Shown: positions 13,551-21,986 of the stretch, piece by piece
How positions within the stretch are numbered: position 1 is the stretch's first letter
Layout: every line of letters starts with the position of its first letter
Source of the DNA: an uncultured Lachnospira sp.
GTDB taxonomy: Bacteria > Bacillota > Clostridia > Lachnospirales > Lachnospiraceae
Reading direction: 5' to 3'
DNA: 33,345 nucleotides
Assembly (NCBI GenBank): GCA_910585095.1
Contig: CAJUBU010000029.1
Coordinates: 1-33,345 of the forward strand
Translations under genes and position numbers: made by a program
Notes under the pieces: model-generated
Told to the model about the DNA's origin: nothing
The model's input: the letters and a program-made list of their open reading frames with translations, nothing else
Database searches by the model: none

Positions 13551-16272
13551 CTACATACTAAGTTTGCTAAAATCACGATTTGTGCCATTGATATTAATAT
13601 TTATCACTTTATTTTCCGTGTTAGTAGTCAAAGTTTTTTCATTACAGATTGTAAATGGAGAAGATTATGCAAATACTCTTACGGAATCCATACAGATGAC
13701 AACAAGTGTTCCAGCAACTAGAGGTCGTATATTTGATAAAAATGGAGTACTGCTTGCATATAATGAGCTGGCATTTGCTGTAACAATAAGCGATAGTGGT
13801 GTTTATGAGGATACAAAAATAAAAAATGCAACAGTCAATGCATCTATTGAAGAAACTTTAAATATTATTGAGTCAAAAGGCGACTATTTTCAAAATGATT
13901 TTTCAATAGAATATAATGATGGTTATGAATATAATGTTTCAGACAACGCATTGCTGCGATTTAAACGTGATGTCTATGGCTGTAAGTATGTGGAACAATT
14001 GACTGAAGAACAACGAAATTCAACAGCAGAAGAAATGATAAATTATTTGTGTGATTATTATGAAATTGATACAAATGTTATTTCTCCACAGCATATAACC
14101 AAAATTGTAAGTTTACGATTAAATATGACACACAATTTATATAACCGATATATTGCATTTACAATTTCAGATGAAGTATCAGATGAAACGGTAGCTGCAA
14201 TTCTTGAAAATTCAGATAAGTTGATTGGTGTAACTATTGAGCAAAAATATATAAGAAAATATGTAGATAGTATTTATTGTTCACAGATTCTTGGATATAC
14301 AGGAACCGTATCAAAATCTGAACTTGAAACACTACTAGAAACAGATGATAGTTATGAATTAAATGACGTTGTAGGTAAATCAGGAATTGAACATTCTATG
14401 GAGAGTGTTCTATCTGGTACAAAGGGTAGTAAAAAAGTATATATTGATACATTTGGTCGAATCACAGAAGTTCTGGAAGAAACTGATTCGGTTGCTGGAA
14501 ATGATATTTATCTTACGATTGATATTGAATTACAAAAAAGCATTTATAACGCAATTGAAGATAAGCTTGTTGGTATATTGTTACAAAATATGACAGCAGG
14601 CGATAATAAATATTCGTATAACGGAGATGGTGAAATTACCTCTATTTATATTACTGCAAAAGAAGTTTATTTTGCATTGATTGATAATAATTTGGTTTCA
14701 TTAGAAAAATTGTCTAAAGGTGAAAATCCTACAGAATCTGATGTGTATAACGCATTTCTTTACAAAAAGGAATCTACCATCAATTGGCTTCGTGAAGAAC
14801 TGCTAAATAATGCGACGCCTTATGGACGATTATCAGAAGAAGAACAAGTATATATATGGTATATATATAAAGATGTTTTAATGACCCAAAAAATATTTAA
14901 TATTAATAATGTTGATGTCAATGATGAAATTTATAAAGATTGGACAGAAGGCAATTCAACCAGTTTACAAGAATTGCTTAAATATGGCATAACAAAAAAC
15001 TGGATTGATTTATCAAAGTTATCTTCTCAGCAATATACCAGTCTTTCCGAATCTTATAATGAATTTGTAGACTATATTTTTGAACAACTAGAAAATGATA
15101 CAAATTTTTATAAAAAAATGTTTCAATATATGATTAATAATGGCTCTATCAGTGGTCGTCAAGTATGTATGCTTTTATTTGAACAAGGTTTTCTTGAAGG
15201 CGAAGAAGATTATCAGGCATTAAACGCTGGAACAATTGGTGCGTATGATTTTATGAGAAGTGCCATTTCTTCTAAGCGAATTACACCAGCACAGCTTGCA
15301 TTGGCACCTTGTTCAGGGGCTTGTGTGATAACCGATGTAAACAATGGTGATGTATTGGCATTGGTTTCTTATCCTAGCTATGATAATAATAAATTATCAG
15401 GATATATTGATGCCAATTACTATAGACAATTGAATAATGATAAATCTTATCCATTAAGAAATTGGGCAACACAGGCTCAGGTGGCGCCAGGTTCAACATT
15501 TAAAATGTGTTCGTCTGTTGCTGGAGTTGAAGCAGGAGTTATTGGAGTGGGTACATCTTTTTACTGCAGTGGTGCATTTACAGAGGTTACACCAAGTCCA
15601 AGATGTTGGAACAGAAGCGGACACGGTTCAAGAGATATGGCAACATCAATAAGAGATTCTTGTAATGTTTTCTTTTATAATGTTGGTTATAGGCTTGCAT
15701 GTAGCAAAAACGGTGTATATAATAGCACGTATGGAACAAGTATTCTTCAAAAATATGCTGAAGAGATGGGACTTGCCACCAATTCAGGTATAGAGATAGC
15801 TGAAAAAGCACCAAGCCCTTCTAATGATAATGCAATTACTTCTGCAATAGGACAAGGAAATCATCAATATAGTACTTTAAACCTTGCGCGATATGTAACA
15901 ACAATTGCAACCTCTGGAACATGTTATAATTTGACGTTAATCGACAAAATTGCTTCTAATACAGGTGAAGTTATAGAGGAAAAACAACCTGATGTAGCAA
16001 ATCAAATGAACATTAATCCTGCTGTCTGGAATGCTATTCACTCTGGAATGTTGATGGATACTTCAATTAGTGGATTACCTATTTCAGTGGCTTCTAAGAC
16101 AGGTACCGCACAAGAAAATAAAAAACAACCTGACCATGCACATCTGGTTGCCTATGCACCTTTTGATAATCCACAGATAGGTATTGCAGTTTCTATACGA
16201 AATGGCTATGCCAGTGGGGAGGCAGCACAGTTGGCAACTACCGTTTTAAAAATGTACTTTGGATTAGAATAA
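13534..16272 (+). CDS. mrdA: Class B penicillin-binding protein (PBP2 type), elongasome transpeptidase
   Basis: 912 residues from ATG 13534. One N-terminal membrane helix (about residues 17-38) is followed by the PBP dimerisation domain (PATRGRIFDKNGVLLA) and the hinge segment KSGIEHSMESVLSG near residue 282. The transpeptidase has the catalytic S654-T-F-K, the S709-C-N motif and K855-T-G-T. It cross-links peptidoglycan made by RodA, which is encoded downstream. Between the hinge and the transpeptidase motifs there are about 370 residues, against roughly 110-130 in Escherichia coli PBP2, so there is a large acidic insertion (about residues 340-590). AAGGAG sits 13 nt before the ATG and 10 nt before TTG 13531, which is an alternative start. 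I infer the PBP2 role from context; SpoVD-like is the alternative. Confidence 0.88.
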   Translation: MREIIDYILSLLKSRFVPLILIFITLFSVLVVKVFSLQIVNGEDYANTLTESIQMTTSVPATRGRIFDKNGVLLAYNELAFAVTISDSGVYEDTKIKNATVNASIEETLNIIESKGDYFQNDFSIEYNDGYEYNVSDNALLRFKRDVYGCKYVEQLTEEQRNSTAEEMINYLCDYYEIDTNVISPQHITKIVSLRLNMTHNLYNRYIAFTISDEVSDETVAAILENSDKLIGVTIEQKYIRKYVDSIYCSQILGYTGTVSKSELETLLETDDSYELNDVVGKSGIEHSMESVLSGTKGSKKVYIDTFGRITEVLEETDSVAGNDIYLTIDIELQKSIYNAIEDKLVGILLQNMTAGDNKYSYNGDGEITSIYITAKEVYFALIDNNLVSLEKLSKGENPTESDVYNAFLYKKESTINWLREELLNNATPYGRLSEEEQVYIWYIYKDVLMTQKIFNINNVDVNDEIYKDWTEGNSTSLQELLKYGITKNWIDLSKLSSQQYTSLSESYNEFVDYIFEQLENDTNFYKKMFQYMINNGSISGRQVCMLLFEQGFLEGEEDYQALNAGTIGAYDFMRSAISSKRITPAQLALAPCSGACVITDVNNGDVLALVSYPSYDNNKLSGYIDANYYRQLNNDKSYPLRNWATQAQVAPGSTFKMCSSVAGVEAGVIGVGTSFYCSGAFTEVTPSPRCWNRSGHGSRDMATSIRDSCNVFFYNVGYRLACSKNGVYNSTYGTSILQKYAEEMGLATNSGIEIAEKAPSPSNDNAITSAIGQGNHQYSTLNLARYVTTIATSGTCYNLTLIDKIASNTGEVIEEKQPDVANQMNINPAVWNAIHSGMLMDTSISGLPISVASKTGTAQENKKQPDHAHLVAYAPFDNPQIGIAVSIRNGYASGEAAQLATTVLKMYFGLE

Positions 16273-16282
16273 ATTATTTATT

Positions 16283-16323
16283 GAATAAAAATATTCGTTG
16301 AATAAAATATTCGTTGAATATTT
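16283..16323 (+). repeat. Three short repeats TATTcgTTGAATAAA before minC
   Basis: The gap after the PBP gene has three successive copies of a roughly 16-bp unit (ATTTATTGAATAAAA, ATATTCGTTGAATAAAA, ATATTCGTTGAATATTT). The last is also a perfect 8-bp inverted repeat, AAATATTC-GTT-GAATATTT (16305-16323). There is no T-run, so it looks more like a protein-binding site than a terminator. A weak -10-like TATAAA follows at 16335-16340. Confidence 0.45.
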
Positions 16324-16383
16324 GGTAAAATGATTATAAAATATTTTGTATGCCACATAAAGTGTGACAGAATGTGAGGGAAC

Positions 16384-17067
16384 ATGAGTAATTCAGTTAC
16401 AATCAAAAGTAACAAACATGGTTTAACAGTTGTTTTAGATGAAAATCAAACTTTTGATAATTTGAAAGCGCAGGTGGAAGAAAAATTCAAAAAATCTTCA
16501 GCATTTTTTGGTTCATCAAGCATGGCTCTTGCAATAGAAGGAAAAGATGTTACCGTTGGACAATCCCGTGAGATTGTTGAAATTATAGAAAGTGTTACAG
16601 ACCTTGATATTGTATGTCTTATTGACGAAGATACAACGAAAGATGAACGCTTTGAAAATGCTATATTATCACATATGAATAAGGAAAAAGAAAATTTAGA
16701 TAATGGTTTATTTTATAAAGGTACATTACGGTCTGGGCAGATATTGGAATCAGAGGCGAGTGTTGTTATTCTTGGAGATATTAATCCAGGAGGAAAAGTG
16801 ATTTCTAAGGGCAGTGTTGTTGTTCTTGGAAGCCTTCGAGGCAATGTTTTTGCTGGCGTTAATGGAGATGAACATTCATTTGTTGTGGCACTGGAGATGA
16901 AGCCAATGCAGATTAAGATTGCCGATGTAATAGCAAGAAGTTCCGATTCAGCACCAGTCAATAAAAAAAATAAAAATTTAGAGCCTAAGATTGCATTTGT
17001 TGAAGATGGTAATATCTATATAGAAAACCTTTCAGCAGATGTGATTGAAGATTTAGTGATTAGCTAA
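16384..17067 (+). CDS. minC: Septum site-determining protein MinC
   Basis: 227 residues. MinC inhibits FtsZ assembly away from mid-cell when recruited to the membrane by MinD. The N-terminal domain (about residues 1-85) is followed by a charged linker and the right-handed beta-helix domain with repeated Gly and Val turns (ILGDINPGG, VVVLGSLRG). The MinD-binding R-S-G-Q motif is at residues 116-119. GAGGGA lies just before the ATG. minD and minE follow, giving the standard order C-D-E. Confidence 0.93.
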   Translation: MSNSVTIKSNKHGLTVVLDENQTFDNLKAQVEEKFKKSSAFFGSSSMALAIEGKDVTVGQSREIVEIIESVTDLDIVCLIDEDTTKDERFENAILSHMNKEKENLDNGLFYKGTLRSGQILESEASVVILGDINPGGKVISKGSVVVLGSLRGNVFAGVNGDEHSFVVALEMKPMQIKIADVIARSSDSAPVNKKNKNLEPKIAFVEDGNIYIENLSADVIEDLVIS

Positions 17068-17154
17068 AACTTATACTATTTTCGTTGATAAGTATAGTTT
17101 AACATAATAATATTATAACATAATAAATATTACAATATAATATGGAGGTTAACA

Positions 17155-17961
17155 ATGAGTGAAGTTATAGTAGTGACATCTGGTAAAGGTGGCGTCGGTA
17201 AGACAACAACAACAGCCAATATTGGCACTGGTCTTGCTAAATTGGGGAAAAAGGTTGTTATGATTGATACGGATACAGGCCTTAGAAACTTAGATGTGGT
17301 GTTAGGACTCGAAAATAGAATTGTATATAATCTCGTTGATGTCGTTGAAGGAAATTGTCGTATTAAGCAGGCTATGATTACAGATAAACGCTGCCCAAAA
17401 CTTTACCTGCTGCCTACTGCTCAGACTAGAGATAAATCAGCTATTTCTCCAGAACAGATGATTAAGGTCATTGATGAGTTAAAAAGTGACCCAGAAGGAT
17501 TTGATTATATTCTTCTTGATTCCCCTGCTGGCATTGAACAGGGATTTCAAAATGCAATTGCAGGTGCAGATAGAGCATTAGTAGTAACTACGCCAGAGGT
17601 ATCTGCCATAAGAGATGCCGACCGAATTGTAGGACTTCTTGACGCGCATGGATTAAAAGAACATGAAGATTTGATTGTTAATAGAATACGAATGGATATG
17701 GTTGGTCGTGGCGAAATGATGTCCATTGAAGATGTAAATGATATTTTACAGTTAAATGTTATTGGTGCTATTCCAGATGATGAAAGTATTGTTGTAGCGA
17801 CGAACAAAGGTCAGCCGCTTGTTGGAGATGATACAATGGCTGGACAGGCATTTATGAATATATGTAAAAGGGTTATAGGAGAAGAAGTACCATTTCTTGA
17901 TTTAAATGGAAAAGGTGGATTTTTTAAAAAATTATCTTCACTGTTTAAAAATGGAAAATAA
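17155..17961 (+). CDS. minD: Septum site-determining ATPase MinD
   Basis: 268 residues, a ParA/MinD-type ATPase. The deviant Walker A with its signature lysine is GKGGVGKTT at residues 10-18 (K11, K16), followed by IDTDTGLRNLD and the Walker B-like LLDSPAG. The last 15 residues, GGFFKKLSSLFKNGK, form the amphipathic membrane-targeting helix. ATP-bound MinD dimerises on the membrane and recruits MinC; MinE stimulates hydrolysis. GGAGG precedes the ATG. The gap to minE is 117 bp, wide for minD-minE, and holds a strong RNA structure. Confidence 0.97.
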   Translation: MSEVIVVTSGKGGVGKTTTTANIGTGLAKLGKKVVMIDTDTGLRNLDVVLGLENRIVYNLVDVVEGNCRIKQAMITDKRCPKLYLLPTAQTRDKSAISPEQMIKVIDELKSDPEGFDYILLDSPAGIEQGFQNAIAGADRALVVTTPEVSAIRDADRIVGLLDAHGLKEHEDLIVNRIRMDMVGRGEMMSIEDVNDILQLNVIGAIPDDESIVVATNKGQPLVGDDTMAGQAFMNICKRVIGEEVPFLDLNGKGGFFKKLSSLFKNGK

Positions 17962-18010
17962 TTTACATATAGAAATTTATAAAAAAATTTTAACAGAAAT
18001 CCTTTTACAT

Positions 18011-18063
18011 ACAAGTTTGTGTAAGCGCTGTATACACAAACTTGTTTCGCCATATAACAGCGC
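18011..18063 (+). promoter_or_regulatory. Predicted H-type pseudoknot in the minE leader
   Basis: Stem 1 is a perfect 13-bp pairing, ACAAGTTTGTGTA (18011-18023) with TACACAAACTTGT (18033-18045). Seven of its nine loop bases, GCGCTGT (18025-18031), are exactly complementary to ACAGCGC (18057-18063), giving stem 2. Connecting loops are 1, 1 and 11 nt, compatible with the classic H-type fold. Stem 2 ends 6 nt before the GGGG of minE. No T-run follows, so it is not a terminator. Confidence 0.6.
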
Positions 18064-18078
18064 AGAAATGGGGATAAG

Positions 18079-18351
18079 ATGAGCTTGTTAGATTTATTTA
18101 AGAAAAAAGGCTCTAGTGATGTTGCCAAAGACAGACTTAAGCTTTTATTGGTATCAGACCGTGCAAACTGCTCGCCGGAAGTCATGGAAATGATTAAAAA
18201 TGATATTATTAAAGTTATCTCAAAATACATGGTCATTGATGCAGATGGCTTGGATATTCAAATTACGACAACAGAATCCGACAGTGACAATGGTTCGGTT
18301 CCAGCATTATATGCGAATATTCCAATTAAAGATATAAGAAATAATGATTAA
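18079..18351 (+). CDS. minE: Cell division topological specificity factor MinE
   Basis: 90 residues, normal length. It begins with the short amphipathic membrane-binding segment MSLLDLFKKK and then the MinD-contacting region (AKDRLKLLLVSDR), followed by the beta-strand dimerisation half. MinE triggers MinD ATPase and drives pole-to-pole or pole-restricted Min patterning. Its presence implies an oscillating-type Min system rather than DivIVA-only anchoring. The ribosome binding site is a modest GGGG with 5-nt spacing, directly after the predicted pseudoknot, so its translation may be tuned separately from minD. Confidence 0.95.
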   Translation: MSLLDLFKKKGSSDVAKDRLKLLLVSDRANCSPEVMEMIKNDIIKVISKYMVIDADGLDIQITTTESDSDNGSVPALYANIPIKDIRNND

Positions 18352-18355
18352 AACG

Positions 18356-18382
18356 AAATATCAATTTAAATGATATTTTTTA
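18356..18382 (+). terminator. Weak terminator-like hairpin between minE and rodA
   Basis: AAATATCA (18356-18363) and TGATATTT (18371-18378) form an 8-bp stem, continued by TT. The stem is all A/T except one pair. It may only partly terminate, because rodA follows at 18399 with no clear promoter of its own. Confidence 0.4.
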
Positions 18383-18398
18383 TAATGTGGAGAAATGA

Positions 18399-19544
18399 AT
18401 GTTTAAGAAATATAAGCTGCGCTCATATAATTTCAGATTGGCAATCTTGGTTATTGCTGCATCACTATATGGAATTGTAGTTATAAATAGTGCTGATTCC
18501 AGTTATACGTTAAAACAATGTTTGGGATTAGCACTTGGTGTCGTAATTATGTTGGTGTTATCATTTATTGATTACACATGGATATTAAAATACTACTGGA
18601 TAATTTATATTATGAATATACTGATTTTAGTAGCAGTTCCATTGATAGGTAAGGGAAGTCATGGGGCAAAGAGATGGCTTGATTTAAAAGTATTTCAATT
18701 TCAGCCATCTGAATTGTCAAAGATACTGATGATTCTTGTCACAGCAAAAATCCTTTCCATGTATAAAGATAAAATTAACGATTGGAAATTTTTGTGTATT
18801 CTTGCTGTTGTATTGGCAATTCCACTTATACTTGTTGTTATAGAGCCAGACCTTTCAACAACAATTATGACTTTTATTATACTATTTTTTGTTGTTTTTT
18901 GTGCTGGATTAAGCTATAAAATTATTGGTCTTGTCTGTGTTATTGTTGTTCCAATTTTAGTTGGTGGATTTATCTATATCAGTAATCCCGACAATAAAGT
19001 ATTTTTCTTGCAAGACTATCAACGAGAACGAATTATGGACTTTTTATATCCAGATGAAAATGATGATGGTATCTACCAGCAAAAAATGTCTGAGACGGCT
19101 ATTGGTTCAGGAAGGCTAAAGGGAAAAGGTCTTGATACCGATGACCCAGCTTCATTAAAAAATGCAAATTATATTCCAGAAGCACAAACCGATTTTATAT
19201 TTACGATTATTGGAGAAGAATTAGGCTTTATTGGCTGTATATCTGCAATTTTGTTATTGTTTTGGATTGTTATAGAGTGTATAATTATAGCCATACGGAC
19301 AAAGGATTTTGCAGGGCGGCTTATATGTTGTGGCGTTGCAGTATATATTGGCGTTCAATCATTTATCAATATTGGCGTGGTGACAAGACTGCTTCCAAAT
19401 ACAGGATTACCGTTACCTTTTTTTAGTTATGGATTAACATCGTTACTTGTATTGTTTATCTCTATTGGTATAGTGATGAATATTAATTTACAGATAAAAT
19501 CAGAAAAAGATGATGATATTTTTGCAAAGGATTTTAGGGGATAG
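18399..19544 (+). CDS. rodA: RodA, SEDS peptidoglycan glycosyltransferase
   Basis: 381 residues with about ten membrane helices. Signature segments are GAKRWL (residues 89-94), FQPSELSK near 101-108, and EAQTDFIF at 261-268, including the conserved Asp (D265) of SEDS enzymes. RodA polymerises lipid II during cell elongation together with the class B PBP encoded upstream. GGAG lies before the ATG. FtsW is the paralogous alternative; the mre/PBP2 context favours RodA. The mgsA-like gene starts 11 bp downstream. Confidence 0.93.
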   Translation: MFKKYKLRSYNFRLAILVIAASLYGIVVINSADSSYTLKQCLGLALGVVIMLVLSFIDYTWILKYYWIIYIMNILILVAVPLIGKGSHGAKRWLDLKVFQFQPSELSKILMILVTAKILSMYKDKINDWKFLCILAVVLAIPLILVVIEPDLSTTIMTFIILFFVVFCAGLSYKIIGLVCVIVVPILVGGFIYISNPDNKVFFLQDYQRERIMDFLYPDENDDGIYQQKMSETAIGSGRLKGKGLDTDDPASLKNANYIPEAQTDFIFTIIGEELGFIGCISAILLLFWIVIECIIIAIRTKDFAGRLICCGVAVYIGVQSFINIGVVTRLLPNTGLPLPFFSYGLTSLLVLFISIGIVMNINLQIKSEKDDDIFAKDFRG

Positions 19545-19555
19545 GTGAAAATTTT

Positions 19556-19951
19556 ATGAATATAGGTTTAATTGCTCATGATACCAAAAAAAAATTAATG
19601 CAGAATTTTTGTATAGCATATAAAGGTATTCTCAATAAAAATCAATTGTTTGCTACTGGAACGACTGGACAATTAATAGAAGAAGTTACCAATTTATCCG
19701 TCCATAAATTTTTGGCAGGTCATTTGGGTGGTGAACGTCAACTATGTGCTGAAATTGAACAAAATCGAGTCGACTTAGTGATTTTTTTAAGAGAATCCGT
19801 CGATTTAAATGACCATGAACCAACTTCTGATAATGTGTGTAATTTATGCGATATGTATAATATTCCATTAGCAACCAACCTTGCAACAGCAGAGCTGCTT
19901 ATAAAGTCATTAGAGCGAGGCGATATGGAATGGCGTGAAATTTACCAATAA
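19556..19951 (+). CDS. mgsA: Methylglyoxal synthase-like protein with altered catalytic residues
   Basis: 131 residues of the methylglyoxal synthase fold, which converts dihydroxyacetone phosphate to methylglyoxal and phosphate. The phosphate-binding segments IAHD (D9) and ATGTTG (residues 33-38) and the core NIPLATNLATAE are intact. Compared with the Escherichia coli enzyme as I remember it, the catalytic Asp71, Asp91 and Asp101 correspond here to E60, E80 and T90, while His98 is kept as H87. The first Asp-to-Glu change may be common in related Clostridia, but the loss of the third acid is striking. Activity is therefore doubtful. It sits 11 bp after rodA, in the same operon. Confidence 0.82.
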   Translation: MNIGLIAHDTKKKLMQNFCIAYKGILNKNQLFATGTTGQLIEEVTNLSVHKFLAGHLGGERQLCAEIEQNRVDLVIFLRESVDLNDHEPTSDNVCNLCDMYNIPLATNLATAELLIKSLERGDMEWREIYQ

Positions 19952-19964
19952 AAAATGCTGCAAG
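19952..19964 (-). terminator. Small hairpin plus T-run, second terminator for the minus strand
   Basis: On the minus strand ATGCT-TGC-AGCAT is followed by six T residues. It lies downstream of the stronger minus-strand terminator and right at the mgsA 3' end, so it would protect that gene from antisense read-through. Confidence 0.4.
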
Positions 19965-19997
19965 CATATCCATCCACTTGGCTTATTGCTCGCGAGA

Positions 19998-20038
19998 ATA
20001 AAAAAGCGAACAAGTTTATAACGTAAGCTTGTTCGCTT
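19998..20038 (-). terminator. Intrinsic terminator for the DUF378 gene
   Basis: AAGCGAACAAG (20004-20014) pairs with CTTGTTCGCTT (20028-20038). Read on the minus strand the stem is followed by TTTTTT, so it terminates the minus-strand gene at 20095-20304. A second imperfect hairpin at 20039-20062 lies between it and that gene and may contribute in either direction. Confidence 0.7.
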
Positions 20039-20094
20039 GCAAGTTTATTTTATAAACTTTGCAGACAAAAATTATTTTTTTTCATTGAAATGAT

Positions 20095-20304
20095 TTAATT
20101 GCTAAAATCTCTTATACGTCCATATACACTTATTTGATATAAACCACTTAATCCAACAAGCGCATATACAATACGAGTAAGCCATGTAAATTGTCCAAAT
20201 AATACGGCTACAAGATTAAAGTTAAAAAATCCTATTAACCCCCAGTTTATAGCACCAATAATGATGAGCGTTAATGTTGTGTAATCAATCCATTTTGAGT
20301 TCAT
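20095..20304 (-). CDS. DUF378 family small membrane protein
   Basis: 69 residues with two membrane helices (about residues 9-29 and 42-60). The first contains the family hallmark GAINWGLIGFF. Function is unknown; DUF378 proteins are widespread in Bacillota. The start was set at 20304 because GGAGG lies 7 nt upstream of that ATG on the minus strand; a longer frame reaches 20340 without a ribosome binding site. It is the only minus-strand gene in the first 29.5 kb and is separated from mgsA by terminators, so it is an independent transcript divergent from the HlyD-like gene. Confidence 0.85.
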   Translation of the reverse strand: MNSKWIDYTTLTLIIIGAINWGLIGFFNFNLVAVLFGQFTWLTRIVYALVGLSGLYQISVYGRIRDFSN

Positions 20305-20468
20305 ATTATCGCCTCCCTGTCTTTTATTTTCAACGGGCAAAATTTATTATGCTCAATTTTTATTATAATAAATGCAACATTTTTAACTATCGTTTATATT
20401 ATGGCATGAAAAATATAATTTTATTCAGAGATATTGTTTAGGAAAAATAGGAAAAAAAAGGAAAAACT

Positions 20469-21959
20469 ATGGCTGAAACAAAGCGAAATGGCAGAAGAAT
20501 AGTTCCTGCAAAAAATCATTCTGAAAAAAAAAGAAATACAAAGAAAAAAAATAATAAACGAACTAAAACTGCCAAAAAAAACAATAAAGTTATTAAATAT
20601 AAACGCAAACCAAAAGGAATTGTTCCTATATTTGCTGTTGTTATTTTTTATGTTATCAGTTTTATTGTAATGTATAATTCAAAAGCGAAAGTAAAAACGT
20701 ATGAGATTGATAATGGTTCACTTACTAGTAATACTCGTTTTACAGGAATTGCTCTTAGAAGTGAAGAAGTATTTTATTCATCTTATTCTGGAAATATAAA
20801 TTATTATCAAAAAGAAGGAAATCGTGTAAAAGTAGATGATACAATTTATACGGTAGATGAAACGGGGAGAGTTGCTGAAATATTGTCACAATATACAAAA
20901 AGTGATGAAAATTCATTGACAAAGGAGAATCTTCATTCTATTAAATCTATGTTGAATAATTTTAGAACAAATTATGATGGAAGCAATTTTAACGCATTGT
21001 ATGATTTAAAGACGGATTTAAATTCAACGATTTTACAAGCAATGAATGAGAGTGTTATTAATAATCTTGACAGTATTGTGACTAATACAGGAAGTGAAAA
21101 CTTATTTCAGACTATTTCTGCCAAATCAAGTGGTGTTATTGTATATTCTATTGATGGTTTTGAAGCAGTTACATCAGATACCATTACCTCATCTATGTTT
21201 GATAAAAATAATTATAAAAAACAAAATTTAAAAGCGGAAAATATTATTGTATCGGATAATCCAGCATATAAACTAATAACGGATGAAACTTGGGATATTG
21301 TTTTTTTATTGACACAAGATGAAATTGACAAAAATGACCTTACCAATAAAAAAACGGTTTCTATTAATATAAAAAAAGACAATATTCGTGCAGTATGTGA
21401 TTTTTCTTTATTAAATATAGATGATACCTATTATGGTAAATTGTCACTCAATAAATATATGATTCGATATGCAACAGAGCGATTTTTAGATTTTGAATTA
21501 TTGTCTTCTACAGACAGTGGTCTTAAAATACCAACATCTGCTGTGACAGACGGTGAATTTTTTATTATCCCTAAAAGTTTTATGACTACAGGCGGTAATA
21601 GCAATACATATGGGTTTATATGTGAAACTTATGAAAATGGAACATTAAATTCTCAGTTTATTGCAGCCGATATTTACAAGTTAACCGATACTTTATGTTA
21701 TGTGAGTAAAGATGATTTTACTGCTGGCAGCAATATTGTCAAAGTAGATTCACAAGAACGTTATATTATAGGTCCTACAGAAAAATTAAAAGGGGTATAT
21801 TGTATTAATTCTGGATATACCGTGTTTAAATTGGTTGATATTATTGATAAAAATAATGAATATATCATATCCAAAAAAGGTGGTTCGCATGGCGTTGCAG
21901 TGTATGACCGAATTGTATTGGATGCCCATAAATATAGTGCAAATCAGATGATATATTAA
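20469..21959 (+). CDS. HlyD-like membrane-anchored adaptor protein of the sepF locus
   Basis: 496 residues. A very basic Lys/Asn-rich cytoplasmic tail (residues 1-50) precedes one membrane helix (about 51-69). The rest is extracytoplasmic, with lipoyl/barrel-sandwich-like segments (GIALRSEEVFYSSYSGNINY, EGNRVKVDDTIY) split by a helical section of about residues 140-210, and late beta-domains resembling HlyD/RND adaptors (IIGPTEKLKGVYCINSGYT). In Clostridia such proteins sit just upstream of yggS and sepF, as here: yggS begins within 30 bp. No transporter partner is encoded nearby. An envelope role linked to division is my inference. AAGGA lies 6 nt before the ATG. Confidence 0.75.
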   Translation: MAETKRNGRRIVPAKNHSEKKRNTKKKNNKRTKTAKKNNKVIKYKRKPKGIVPIFAVVIFYVISFIVMYNSKAKVKTYEIDNGSLTSNTRFTGIALRSEEVFYSSYSGNINYYQKEGNRVKVDDTIYTVDETGRVAEILSQYTKSDENSLTKENLHSIKSMLNNFRTNYDGSNFNALYDLKTDLNSTILQAMNESVINNLDSIVTNTGSENLFQTISAKSSGVIVYSIDGFEAVTSDTITSSMFDKNNYKKQNLKAENIIVSDNPAYKLITDETWDIVFLLTQDEIDKNDLTNKKTVSINIKKDNIRAVCDFSLLNIDDTYYGKLSLNKYMIRYATERFLDFELLSSTDSGLKIPTSAVTDGEFFIIPKSFMTTGGNSNTYGFICETYENGTLNSQFIAADIYKLTDTLCYVSKDDFTAGSNIVKVDSQERYIIGPTEKLKGVYCINSGYTVFKLVDIIDKNNEYIISKKGGSHGVAVYDRIVLDAHKYSANQMIY

Positions 21960-21986
21960 ATGATAAAAGCAGTATGGAGGAAAAAA

